From positions 186,001 through 250,000 of the forward strand of contig NZ_CP117866.1 of the NCBI RefSeq assembly GCF_028736035.1: 64,000 bases of DNA. Direction: 5' to 3'. Both the position numbers and the translations under genes were made by a program. Each line of letters begins with the position of its first letter. Within the stretch, counting starts at the first letter, position 1. Below the pieces are notes generated by a model. That model saw nothing but the letters and a program-made list of their open reading frames with translations. It was not told where the DNA came from and did no database searches. Shown here one piece after another: positions 16,226 through 23,803 of this stretch. The stretch is from Streptomyces sp. T12. Lineage in GTDB: Bacteria > Actinomycetota > Actinomycetes > Streptomycetales > Streptomycetaceae.

Positions 16226-17542
16226 TCACTCCGCGAGCTTGAGACCCCGCTCCGTGATGCCGGACTCGGCCTTCCGCTGCCCCGCCTCGATGCCCTCGGT
16301 GAAGCCCGACTTGGCGGTCTCGTCCTGGATGGCCGTGTAGACGTCCATCTGGTTCGGGCCCCAGGTCCAGCCGGGGACGATGGTGTCGACCTGTTCGGAG
16401 GCGAGGGCGTAGAGGTTCTGGCCGCCCAGGTACGCGGTGTCGAACTTGGCGGCGGCCACCTCGCGCATCTCGGGGTTGGCCGGGAGGGCGCTGCTGGGTG
16501 AGTCGAGGTCGGCGAGCCGGGCCTCGACGCCGGCCTTGTTCGTGGTCAGCCAGGTGATGAACTCGGCGGCGGCCTCGGCGTGTTCGCTGCCTTTGAGGAC
16601 GCCGTAGGAGGTGCCGCCGTAGTTGCCGCTGGCGGCGGTGCCCCAGTGCGGCATGGGCGCGGCGGCCCACTTGCCCTGCTGGTCGGGCATGGCGGTCTTC
16701 ATGCCGCCGGCGGACCAGGAGGCGCCGAGGAAGGAGAGGGTCTTGCCGGAGGTGCGGGCCTTGGTCTCCTCGGGGCTGTAGGCGGTGAAGGACTGCACGA
16801 GGTCGTTCTCGATCAGGCTGTCCCAGTAGCCGGCGACCTTGTTGCTCGCGGTGTCGTTGACGGCGGGCTTCCACGCGTTGCCCTCGGTGGAGAACCACTT
16901 CCCGCCCGCCTGCCAGGACAGTGCCGCCAGCAGCGCCGGGTCGCTCTTCGGCATGGAGGCGAGCCGGACGTTCTTGTCCTGCTTCTTGACCTTCTCGGCA
17001 GCCTTCCTGAACTCGTCCCAGGTCTTGGGGACTTCGATGCCGTACTTCTTGAACAGGTCGGTGCGGTAGTAGTACAGCTGCGGCGCGGCGTCGTACGGCA
17101 CGCTCCAGGTCTTGCCGCCGAAGGTCACGAGATCCTGGATCGATTGCGGGAACTTCGTCTTGACCGTTTCACCGGCGTACTCGCTCAAGTCGATCAGATT
17201 GCCCTGGCTCGCGAACTCGGGAACCATCTGGTACTCGATCGTGGCCACATCGGGCGCGTTGCCCGCCTTCACCGCGTTGGCGAGCTTGCTGTAGCCCTCG
17301 GTGCCGCTCGGTATCTCGGTGAACTCCACATTGATGTCCTTGTGCGTCCTGTTGAACGCCTCCACGGTCGACTTGGCCCCGAGCGTCCAGGTCCAGTAGG
17401 TGAGCGTGACCGGCTTGCCTGCTGCGGCGGTGCCGGTCGAGTCACCGTCGCCGCCGCAGGCTGTGGCGAGCAGGCCGAGCGCGGCCACGGCGGCGACGGC
17501 GGTCGTGGCGGTGGTGCGGAACGAACGTGAAGTGCGTGTCAT
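16226..17542 (-). CDS. Extracellular sugar-binding lipoprotein of ABC importer
   Basis: 438 aa. A type II signal peptide ends in the lipobox LLATAC (Cys about residue 29), so it is a lipoprotein anchored outside the membrane. The mature part is a cluster 1 solute-binding protein (VTLTYWTWT start, APDVATIEYQMVPEFASQG, WSVPYDAAPQLYYYRTDLFKKYG). GGAG precedes the ATG by about nine bases. It is the first gene of a five-gene transcription unit (binding protein, two permeases, hydroxyacid dehydrogenase, phosphatase fusion). Its promoter contains AAACGATCG at 17641-17649, the motif also present upstream of the adjacent DeoR-LacI regulator. Ligand unknown. Confidence 0.92.
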   Translation of the reverse strand: MTRTSRSFRTTATTAVAAVAALGLLATACGGDGDSTGTAAAGKPVTLTYWTWTLGAKSTVEAFNRTHKDINVEFTEIPSGTEGYSKLANAVKAGNAPDVATIEYQMVPEFASQGNLIDLSEYAGETVKTKFPQSIQDLVTFGGKTWSVPYDAAPQLYYYRTDLFKKYGIEVPKTWDEFRKAAEKVKKQDKNVRLASMPKSDPALLAALSWQAGGKWFSTEGNAWKPAVNDTASNKVAGYWDSLIENDLVQSFTAYSPEETKARTSGKTLSFLGASWSAGGMKTAMPDQQGKWAAAPMPHWGTAASGNYGGTSYGVLKGSEHAEAAAEFITWLTTNKAGVEARLADLDSPSSALPANPEMREVAAAKFDTAYLGGQNLYALASEQVDTIVPGWTWGPNQMDVYTAIQDETAKSGFTEGIEAGQRKAESGITERGLKLAE

Positions 17543-17635
17543 TGCACGTCTCCTACGAGACCTCGTACGGGCAGAGGCGGTCGCAGGACATCCTTTGTGC
17601 GCACACGATCAGAGTCAAGAGCGTTCGCGCGAAAC

Positions 17636-17656
17636 AATCAAAACGATCGTCGATCG
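17636..17656. promoter_or_regulatory. Putative DeoR-LacI operator in importer promoter
   Basis: Reads CAATCAAAACGATC from 17635 on the plus strand, continuing GTCGATCG. On the minus (transcribed) sense this is GATCGTTTTGATTG, which matches GATCGTATTGATTG in the regulator promoter at 13 of 14 positions. It sits about 95 bases upstream of the binding-protein start. Confidence 0.55.
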
Positions 17657-17657
17657 C

Positions 17658-18749
17658 TCATCGGGCGATCGGTTCACCGCCGCAGGACGAGCGAACCCTC
17701 AACTCCGGGAGCAGGTCGAGGTGTTGGCGCGGGCCCGGTTCCCGTCCGCTCCGGCGCTCCGCGAGGCGCTCCAGCAGCAGCTTGGCGGACAGCTCCCCCA
17801 CCGCGCGTGTGGGGGGCCCGACGGCGGTGAGCGGTACGTCGGAGAGGCCGGCCACCTCGTCCTCGTACGCGATCAGCGCGAGGTCGTCCGGGACCCGGAT
17901 GCCGCACGCCTGCAGCCGTGGCACCAGCACGATCGCGTCCTCGTCGCTGTGCACCAGCGCGGCGGTGACGCGACGCTTCTTCACCGCATCGACGAGGTAG
18001 TCGACGCTGGCCTCGTAGTCCCCGTGTTCGCGCACGGTCGGGGCCCCCTTGTCCACCTCGAGGCCCAGGGCCTGCACGGCCGCCCGGTACCCGGCTGTGA
18101 TCTGGGTGGCGTGGGGGCCTTCCTGCAGGACGGCGGTGATCCTGCGGTGCCCGAGGCTCGCGAGGTGGCCGACGGCGACGGCGGCGCCGTGGGCACGGTC
18201 GGTGCGCACCCGGTCGAGCACCGCGGCGGGGTTTCCGGGCGGGGCCAGACGTTCGACCAGGACGGCGGGCACATCGTGCTCCAGCAGCCACTTCTCCTGG
18301 CCGTTCTCGGGGACTCCGCCGAACCAGCTGGGCGCGACGAGCAGTCCCTGCGCACCGCCCGAGAGAAGGTGTTCGGCCTGGACGGGGTCCTCGGCGTCGA
18401 CGTATCCGGACACCCCCAGAACCAGGCGGCCGCCTTGCGCCGCCACGGCCTCGCGGGCGCCGCGGACGATGTCCGCGAAGATGTAGTTCGTGGTCGGGAC
18501 GATCATTCCGATCACCGCGCCCTCGGCGCCCTGCGACCGCTCCCGCACCTCGACGGCCGTCTCCCCCGGCCACACCACCGCACCGTGCAGCCGATGCACC
18601 CGGCCCTGCCCGGCGAGCGCCTCCACGTCACGCCGCAGGGTGACCGCCGAGACGCCGAGTTCGGCGGCGAGTTCGGAGACCCGGAGGCTGCCCCGCTCCC
18701 GGACGAGTTCGAGTACCCGCTCATGACGCTGGTCGACGTGCAGTCGCAT
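17658..18749 (-). CDS. DeoR-type HTH / LacI-type ligand-binding hybrid regulator
   Basis: 363 aa. Residues 1-60 form a DeoR winged HTH (RHERVLELVRERGSLRVSEL, then GVSAVTLRRDVEAL); the remainder is a LacI/periplasmic-binding-protein-like effector domain (VIGMIVPTTNYIFADIVRGA, HLLSGGAQGLLVAPS, C-terminal AVGPPTRAVGELSAKLLLERL). It should repress sugar genes until its effector binds. The ATG at 18749 follows AGGGGGAA. It is immediately upstream, in the same orientation, of the ABC importer operon. Related motifs in its own promoter and the importer promoter, and a shorter match before the PL8 lyase at 9102, suggest the regulon. Confidence 0.9.
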   Translation of the reverse strand: MRLHVDQRHERVLELVRERGSLRVSELAAELGVSAVTLRRDVEALAGQGRVHRLHGAVVWPGETAVEVRERSQGAEGAVIGMIVPTTNYIFADIVRGAREAVAAQGGRLVLGVSGYVDAEDPVQAEHLLSGGAQGLLVAPSWFGGVPENGQEKWLLEHDVPAVLVERLAPPGNPAAVLDRVRTDRAHGAAVAVGHLASLGHRRITAVLQEGPHATQITAGYRAAVQALGLEVDKGAPTVREHGDYEASVDYLVDAVKKRRVTAALVHSDEDAIVLVPRLQACGIRVPDDLALIAYEDEVAGLSDVPLTAVGPPTRAVGELSAKLLLERLAERRSGREPGPRQHLDLLPELRVRSSCGGEPIAR

Positions 18750-18831
18750 CGGTTCCCCCTGGGGCAACGGTCGAACGATCCACGGGCACACGCTGAGCGC
18801 GGTCCCGAGCTGCACACTCTACGCCCACAAT

Positions 18832-18866
18832 CATATCGATCGTTTGCAATCAATACGATCACGAAG
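18832..18866. promoter_or_regulatory. Putative autoregulatory site of the DeoR-LacI regulator
   Basis: Contains CGATCGTTTGCAATCAATAC (18837-18856) followed by GATCAC. On the minus strand it reads GATCGTATTGATTG then CAAACGATCGAT. The first half matches the importer promoter site and the second contains the AAACGATCG core. Located 83-117 bases upstream of the regulator start. Confidence 0.55.
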
Positions 18867-18874
18867 GTGCTCAC

Positions 18875-20095
18875 TCAGGCGTGCGGGTCGGCGAGCTCCC
18901 CACGCAATCGGCGCGTTCGCAGGACCAGTTCGAGTTCGAAGCGGCGGTCGGGGTCTTCCAGGTCCTCGCCCCACAGGTCCCGGATCTGCCGCAGGCGGTT
19001 GCGGACCGTCTGGGGATGGACGCCGAGCCGGGCGGCCACCTCGGGCGCGCCGCCCTGGGTCTCCAGCCAGGCGAGGAGTGTCTCGGCCAGGCGCCGCGCC
19101 TGTTCCGGTCCGGCCTCGGTCAGCTGGGCCAGCCGCCGGCGCGCGAGGTCGTCGATCAGCTTCTCGGCGGGAAGCAGGACGAGGGCCTCGGAGTGCTCGC
19201 TGCAGCGCAGGAGGCGGCCCTCGGGCAGCAGGCCCTCCTCGATCATCCGCGCGGCCGCCGCCGCCCAGTGCAGCGATGTGGCCGCCTGTGCCACGGGAAC
19301 GGCGGGGCCGATGGCTCCGGACCAGCCGCCCATGGCGCGGTGCAGCCGCTCGACGCGGCCGGGTGCGTCGGGGTCCGCGAGCACCAGCCGGGGGTGCTCG
19401 CCGTCCATGTCCAGCAGGACCTCGTCGCCCAGGGCGGGGGTGACGACTTGCTGGGCCGGCCGGAGCAGGACGGCGACGGCGACCTCGTCGGGCAGCGGCC
19501 AGTCGACGGCTGCGGCGCGTTCGGCGAGGGCGCCGGACGGGTCGGTGCGGTGTTCGGTGAGGAGGAGGTCGACCAGCAGGCGCTGGCGACGGATCCGCTC
19601 CCCCGCCCGGCCGGCGGCGACCTCGGCGTAACCGTGCACGGAATGGGACACGAGCTCGTCGAGGTACTCGAACGCGGACTCGGCGAGTTCGTACATCGCC
19701 GGTGGCGGAATCTCGACCTTCTGCCCGATCTCGGCGAGGCTGCGCCAGGCCAGCCGTACGTTCAGCCGGTAGATCGCCTGGAGGGAGTCGAGCCGGCGGC
19801 CCTTCAGTGCCTGATTGCGTCCGAACTCCCGGAAGACCTCGGGCAGTTCGCGGGGTCGTTCGATGTCGGTGGTCAGCTGCGACACGAAGCTCTCGAGTGC
19901 GAGCCGGATCGCCAGGAGTGCCTTCGGCACGCCCATGTCGTCGGTCGTCAGCTCGAGGTTCGGGAACTCCTGGCGCATGGCCCGCAGGATCTCCCCCGCG
20001 ATGTCCGGCACCTGCTCCATGGCCAGGTCGGCGAACCGCCGTACCTGCTCCGGCGGCACCTTGTGCCAGGCGGGGGGCGCGGGCACGGGCACCAT
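18875..20095 (-). CDS. PucR-type HTH transcriptional regulator (first copy)
   Basis: 406 aa. The C-terminal 60 residues are the PucR_C HTH_30 motif (LLAWLETQGGAPEVAARLGV then HPQTVRNRLRQIRDLWG). A GGDEF-like middle region (about 190-320) and an N-terminal helical region precede it. Such proteins usually activate amino-acid or purine catabolic genes or sense metabolites. ATG/GTG choice: the frame could extend to 20354, but that region encodes the DUF2613 protein in another frame, so I begin at the GTG at 20095. Target genes are not evident; its nearest neighbours are the importer regulator and the DUF2613 gene, three bases upstream in the same direction, so co-transcription with DUF2613 is likely. 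Confidence 0.88.
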   Translation of the reverse strand: MVPVPAPPAWHKVPPEQVRRFADLAMEQVPDIAGEILRAMRQEFPNLELTTDDMGVPKALLAIRLALESFVSQLTTDIERPRELPEVFREFGRNQALKGRRLDSLQAIYRLNVRLAWRSLAEIGQKVEIPPPAMYELAESAFEYLDELVSHSVHGYAEVAAGRAGERIRRQRLLVDLLLTEHRTDPSGALAERAAAVDWPLPDEVAVAVLLRPAQQVVTPALGDEVLLDMDGEHPRLVLADPDAPGRVERLHRAMGGWSGAIGPAVPVAQAATSLHWAAAAARMIEEGLLPEGRLLRCSEHSEALVLLPAEKLIDDLARRRLAQLTEAGPEQARRLAETLLAWLETQGGAPEVAARLGVHPQTVRNRLRQIRDLWGEDLEDPDRRFELELVLRTRRLRGELADPHA

Positions 20096-20098
20096 CTC

Positions 20099-20293
20099 CT
20101 AGCGGTCGGCGATCTGCGTGCGGGGCGCGGGCACGGGCGCGGACCGGTCGCCCGCCGGGTCGGGGAAGGTGACCAGCGGCACGTTCGGCTGCTCGGGCGT
20201 GGCGGTCAGGGCGGCGACGAGGCCGAAGGCGGCGCCCGCGGCCAGGGCGGCGGAGAGTACGCACGTCAGGAGGGCGGCGAAGATTCTGGGCAT
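20099..20293 (-). CDS. DUF2613-type small secreted/membrane protein
   Basis: 64 aa: one N-terminal hydrophobic helix (about residues 4-30, IFAALLTCVLSAALAAGAAF) followed by a short extracellular tail containing PNVPLVTFPDPAG. I recognise it as a DUF2613-type protein; in mycobacteria the small secreted protein Rv0236A of this family is encoded next to aftD (from memory). An AftD-like gene lies in the locus that begins on the other side of its promoter. The ATG at 20293 is preferred; GTG at 20329 is possible. The promoter TTGACC-17-TAATAC on the minus strand (20388-20360) overlaps the divergent DUF3068 promoter. Confidence 0.7.
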   Translation of the reverse strand: MPRIFAALLTCVLSAALAAGAAFGLVAALTATPEQPNVPLVTFPDPAGDRSAPVPAPRTQIADR

Positions 20294-20359
20294 GGGGACG
20301 AGGAGCCTCTCGGTCGATGAGGTTGTCACCCAGCGTTCCGGCCCGGACCGGCACGATCA

Positions 20360-20402
20360 GTATTAAGTCAGTGTTGACACTGGGTCAATAGCGGCCTAAT
20401 TT
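20360..20402. promoter_or_regulatory. Two overlapping divergent vegetative-type promoters sharing a palindrome
   Basis: Plus strand: TTGACA at 20374-20379, 17-bp spacer, TAATTT at 20397-20402, reading toward DUF3068. Minus strand: TTGACC (20388-20383), 17-bp spacer, TAATAC (20365-20360), reading toward DUF2613 and PucR. The palindrome CAGTGT-TG-ACACTG (20369-20382) covers the plus-strand -35 and the minus-strand spacer, so one bound protein would block both. Confidence 0.7.
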
Positions 20403-20514
20403 CGCCGGTCATAACTACTTACTCCCCGGTAGGCCAGATTCGCCCCGGGTGAGCCGGACTGTCTCGCGCACTGGCGCACAGTCCGCATCTTTCCGCTGCC
20501 ACCGGAGTGCCCTC

Positions 20515-21507
20515 ATGCGCCGTACAGCTTCCGTTCTGCCGTTGATTTTGATCGGTTTGGGCGTTTTCGCGCTGGTTTTCGGCCAGCTGCTCGACCGGTA
20601 CGTGGAGCCACGGGTCAAGCGCACGCCGGTGGACGTCGAGACGGACTCGGTCCTCACCGGGACCGGCAGCTTCTTCGACACCGGCGCCCTGGAGACCGTG
20701 CACGGGAAGCAGATCACGATCACCCGCCGGGTCGTGGGCGACGTCGCCGCCTCCGAGCGCAGCGGGAACGCGGTGTGGAACGTCTCCACGCAGATCGACA
20801 CCCCCACCACCCTGCCCCTTCGGGACCCGCGCAGGTCGCTGCAGTGGACCACCGAGCGCTGGGTCACGGACCGGCGGACCAACCTGCCGGTGCACTGCTG
20901 CGGCGAGCAGCCGTCGTTCCGGGGCGACGCCTATCTGAAGTTCCCGTTCGACGTGCAGAAACGTACGTACCAGTGGTGGGACGGCGTGCTGGGCGGGGCC
21001 GTACCGCTGAAGTTCTCCGGGAGCGAGAAGGTGCTCGGGCGCGAGGGCTACCGGTTCACCGGCGCCGTGCAGGCCAGGCGCACGGGTGTCACCCGGGAGG
21101 TGCCCGGATCGCTGGTGGGACGGCCGAAGCAGCGGCAGGTGGCGGCCGAGGAGTGGTACGCCAACGCCGGGATCGAGCTGGTGGTGGAGCAGCGCACCGG
21201 CCGCATCATGAACGCGCGCATCGCGCCGAGGATCACGCTGCGGGCTCCCGGTGCCCGGTCCGACGCCGTCACGCTGCTGGCGAGCGACCGGGTGGAGTTC
21301 ACCGAGGCGACCCGGCGCACCCAGGTGGCTCAGGCCGCGCGCGACAGCCGGCGGCTGGAGGTCCTGGGCGAGACCGCGCCCACGCTCGCCGGCGTCGCGG
21401 GCGGGGTGCTCACGGCTGCCGGACTGACGTTCCTGGTCCGTGAGCGGCGGCGCCGAGCCGTACCGGAGGACTCACAGACGGTCGACAGGACTCACACAGG
21501 TGACTGA
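20515..21507 (+). CDS. DUF3068 (PorA-type) membrane protein
   Basis: 330 aa. An N-terminal helix (SVLPLILIGLGVFALVFGQL) and a C-terminal helix (TLAGVAGGVLTAAGLTFLV) flank a large extracytoplasmic domain; a basic tail RERRRR follows. The extracellular core contains DTPTTLPLRDPRRSLQW, LPVHCCGEQP and FPFDVQKRTYQWWD, features I associate with DUF3068 (Pfam names this family PorA), found in mycolata and Streptomyces. The function is not established. The ATG at 20515 has GGAG nine bases upstream. It precedes the AftD operon on the same strand after a 197-bp gap, suggesting a role in surface glycans. Confidence 0.8.
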   Translation: MRRTASVLPLILIGLGVFALVFGQLLDRYVEPRVKRTPVDVETDSVLTGTGSFFDTGALETVHGKQITITRRVVGDVAASERSGNAVWNVSTQIDTPTTLPLRDPRRSLQWTTERWVTDRRTNLPVHCCGEQPSFRGDAYLKFPFDVQKRTYQWWDGVLGGAVPLKFSGSEKVLGREGYRFTGAVQARRTGVTREVPGSLVGRPKQRQVAAEEWYANAGIELVVEQRTGRIMNARIAPRITLRAPGARSDAVTLLASDRVEFTEATRRTQVAQAARDSRRLEVLGETAPTLAGVAGGVLTAAGLTFLVRERRRRAVPEDSQTVDRTHTGD

Positions 21508-21704
21508 TCCGGGAGCGCGAGTAGGGACAAATTGTCACCTCCGTGCGTAGCCAGATCGAACGGTTCATCCGAAAACTTACGTTACCAACCAGTACATCCG
21601 CGTTCTCCCGGAACCGGCCCAACCGTCGCACCACGTCCCGGCCCTGCGTGTCTCCCCCGGACGCCCGGCTCCCCACCCCCCGCATCCGACGAGTTGGAGC
21701 AACG

Positions 21705-22991
21705 ATGCCCCAGCACGCTTCCTCCCTGGTTTCCGGCCAGGAGAAGACCACCGCCGCTCATCCCCGCAACGCCGGTCGCTGTACCCCCGGCGCCGAAGTC
21801 ACCGCCTCCGGCGCCTCCCCGTATCCGCGCCGGATCGTCTTCCTCGCCCGCCGCGACCTGGACAACCCGGCCGCCGGCGGCTCGGAACTCCTCGTCGACC
21901 GCGTCGCCGACGGACTCACCGCCACGGGCCACCAGGTCACGCTGCTGTGCGGCGGCCCGGCGGCGTACCGCGACTACCGCGTGGTGTCGGCGGGCGGCGA
22001 CGCCGGTCATTTCCTGCGCGCCAAGCGGGCGTTCGCCCGTCAGGTCGGCGCGTGCGACCTCCTGGTGGAGGTGTGCAACGGCATGCCGTACCTGGCACCG
22101 CTGTGGCACAAGGGGCCGACGCTGTGCCTGGTGAACCATGTGCACACCGACCTGTGGGACATGCGCTACCCGGGCCCCATGGCCCGGCTGGGCCGCAGGC
22201 TGGAGCACTGGGCGCTGGCCGGCCCGCACCGCGACAGCCTGACGGTCGCCGTGTCCGACTCCACCGCCGCGGCACTGCGCGCCATCGGTGTCCCGCCGGA
22301 GCGGATCAGGGTGGTCCACAACGGCGTCGACGCCCCCGGACCGCTCATGCCCAAGGCCTCCGGGCCGCTGTTCGTCGCCGTCGGGCGGCTGGTCGAGTAC
22401 AAGCGGATCGATCTGCTGCTGCGGCTGTGGGAGCGGGTGCGTCCGGTCACCGGCGGGCGGCTCGTCATCGTCGGCGACGGTCCCGAGCGGGAGCGGCTCG
22501 AGGCCATGGCCGGGCCCGATGTGGTGTTCACCGGCCGGGTCTCGGAGGCGGAGAAGCACCGGCTGCTGTGCCGGGCGTGGCTGCTGCTGCATCCGTCGCT
22601 GGTGGAGGGCTGGGGCCTGGTGGTCACCGAGGCCGCCGCGCGTGGCACCCCGGCCGTCGGCTTCGACATACCCGGTCTGCGGGACTCCGTCGTGGACGGG
22701 GTGACGGGTGTGCTGGCCGGGGGCGAGAGCTCGTTCGCCGCTGCCTGGTGCACCCTCGCGCTCAGCGCGGAGCGCCGTAGGGTCATGGGCCGTGCCGCCG
22801 AGGCGCGCGCCGAGAACTTCCGGTGGAGCAGCACCGTCCGGCAGTTCCGTGAGGTGGCCGCGGAGGCCTGCCGCACGATACGGCCCACGCAGGGCGCCTC
22901 GCCCATGGCACCCGGCCTGCCCCTCCCCCGTACCCCGCGTGGACAGAGCGTTGCGTCAGCGGCCGTTGCCGAACTTCCCGACGGCGCGTGA
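21705..22991 (+). CDS. GT4-family glycosyltransferase
   Basis: 428 aa, GT-B fold. N-terminal part: RRIVFLARRDLDNPAAGGSE, then VEVCNGMPYLAPLW and VNHVHTDLWDMRYPGPMARL. C-terminal donor-binding domain: VAVGRLVEYKRIDLLLRLW, VIVGDGPERERL, LLLHPSLVEGWGLVVTEAAA: the E-x7-E motif region and GDGP loop of retaining GT4 enzymes. No membrane helix. It should transfer a nucleotide-activated hexose to a lipid- or glycan-linked acceptor at the inner membrane face. The ATG at 21705 follows TTGGAG. It is the first gene of a seven-gene unit ending at 31189. Sugar and acceptor are unknown. Confidence 0.9.
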   Translation: MPQHASSLVSGQEKTTAAHPRNAGRCTPGAEVTASGASPYPRRIVFLARRDLDNPAAGGSELLVDRVADGLTATGHQVTLLCGGPAAYRDYRVVSAGGDAGHFLRAKRAFARQVGACDLLVEVCNGMPYLAPLWHKGPTLCLVNHVHTDLWDMRYPGPMARLGRRLEHWALAGPHRDSLTVAVSDSTAAALRAIGVPPERIRVVHNGVDAPGPLMPKASGPLFVAVGRLVEYKRIDLLLRLWERVRPVTGGRLVIVGDGPERERLEAMAGPDVVFTGRVSEAEKHRLLCRAWLLLHPSLVEGWGLVVTEAAARGTPAVGFDIPGLRDSVVDGVTGVLAGGESSFAAAWCTLALSAERRRVMGRAAEARAENFRWSSTVRQFREVAAEACRTIRPTQGASPMAPGLPLPRTPRGQSVASAAVAELPDGA

Positions 22992-23002
22992 GGTGACCGC
23001 AC

Positions 23003-23803
23003 ATGACTGAGGTCGTCGAACGCCCCCTCAAGGACCCCTCCCTGCGCCGCTCGCTCACACTGTTCCGAGCCTTCATGCGGGAGCAGACCGACCCCGAGGG
23101 CTGCTACTCGCTGCTGGCGCGCGACGCGGTCGCCCAGGTGGCGCGCCACACCGACCTGCGGGGCCGGATCGTCCTCGATGTCGGCGGCGGCCCCGGCCAC
23201 TTCACCGAGGAGTTCCGCCGCCGGGGCGCCCACGGCTACCTCTTCGAGCCCGACCTCGGCGAGTTGGCCTCGCGCGGCCGCCCGCCGGAGGGTGCGGTGG
23301 TCGCCGACGGATATCTGCTGCCGGTGCCCGACGGCGTCGCGGACGTGTGCTTCTCCTCGAACGTCCTGGAGCACGTGGCGGACCCGGAGACCTTCCTCAG
23401 CGAGATGGTCCGGGTGACCCGGCCGGGCGGGCTGATCTACATGTCGTTCACCAACTGGCTCTCACCATGGGGCGGCCACGAGACGGCGCCCTGGCACTAC
23501 CTCGGAGCGCGCCGGGCACGCGAGCGCTACCGGCGACGGACCGGGCGCGAGGCCAAGCACACCGTCGGTGAGAACCTCTTCCCCCTCCACATCGGCCCCA
23601 CCCTGCGGCACGTGCGCGCACGCGAGGACGTGCGTGTCGTCTCGGCCCGATCCCGCTACTGGCCCTTCCTCCCGGGTGTCATCGCCCGGGTCCCCGGACT
23701 GAGAGAGATCGCCGCCTGGAATCTCCTGCTGATCCTGCGCCGCACCGGTTCTCCGGAGACGCCCCTCGGCAACAAGGCACGTTCTAGCGAGGCACGTTCA
23801 TGA
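23003..23803 (+). CDS. Class I SAM-dependent methyltransferase
   Basis: 266 aa. SAM-binding motif I is IVLDVGGGPGHFTEEF, acidic motif II YLFEPD, and the post-motif EHVADPETFLSEMVRVTRPGG is typical of UbiE/Methyltransf_11 proteins. It lies 11 bases after the GT4 gene and overlaps the AftD gene (ATGA at 23800-23803), so the three are translationally coupled. A sugar or lipid-linked saccharide is the likely substrate given the neighbours; nothing in the sequence fixes it. Confidence 0.88.
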   Translation: MTEVVERPLKDPSLRRSLTLFRAFMREQTDPEGCYSLLARDAVAQVARHTDLRGRIVLDVGGGPGHFTEEFRRRGAHGYLFEPDLGELASRGRPPEGAVVADGYLLPVPDGVADVCFSSNVLEHVADPETFLSEMVRVTRPGGLIYMSFTNWLSPWGGHETAPWHYLGARRARERYRRRTGREAKHTVGENLFPLHIGPTLRHVRAREDVRVVSARSRYWPFLPGVIARVPGLREIAAWNLLLILRRTGSPETPLGNKARSSEARS

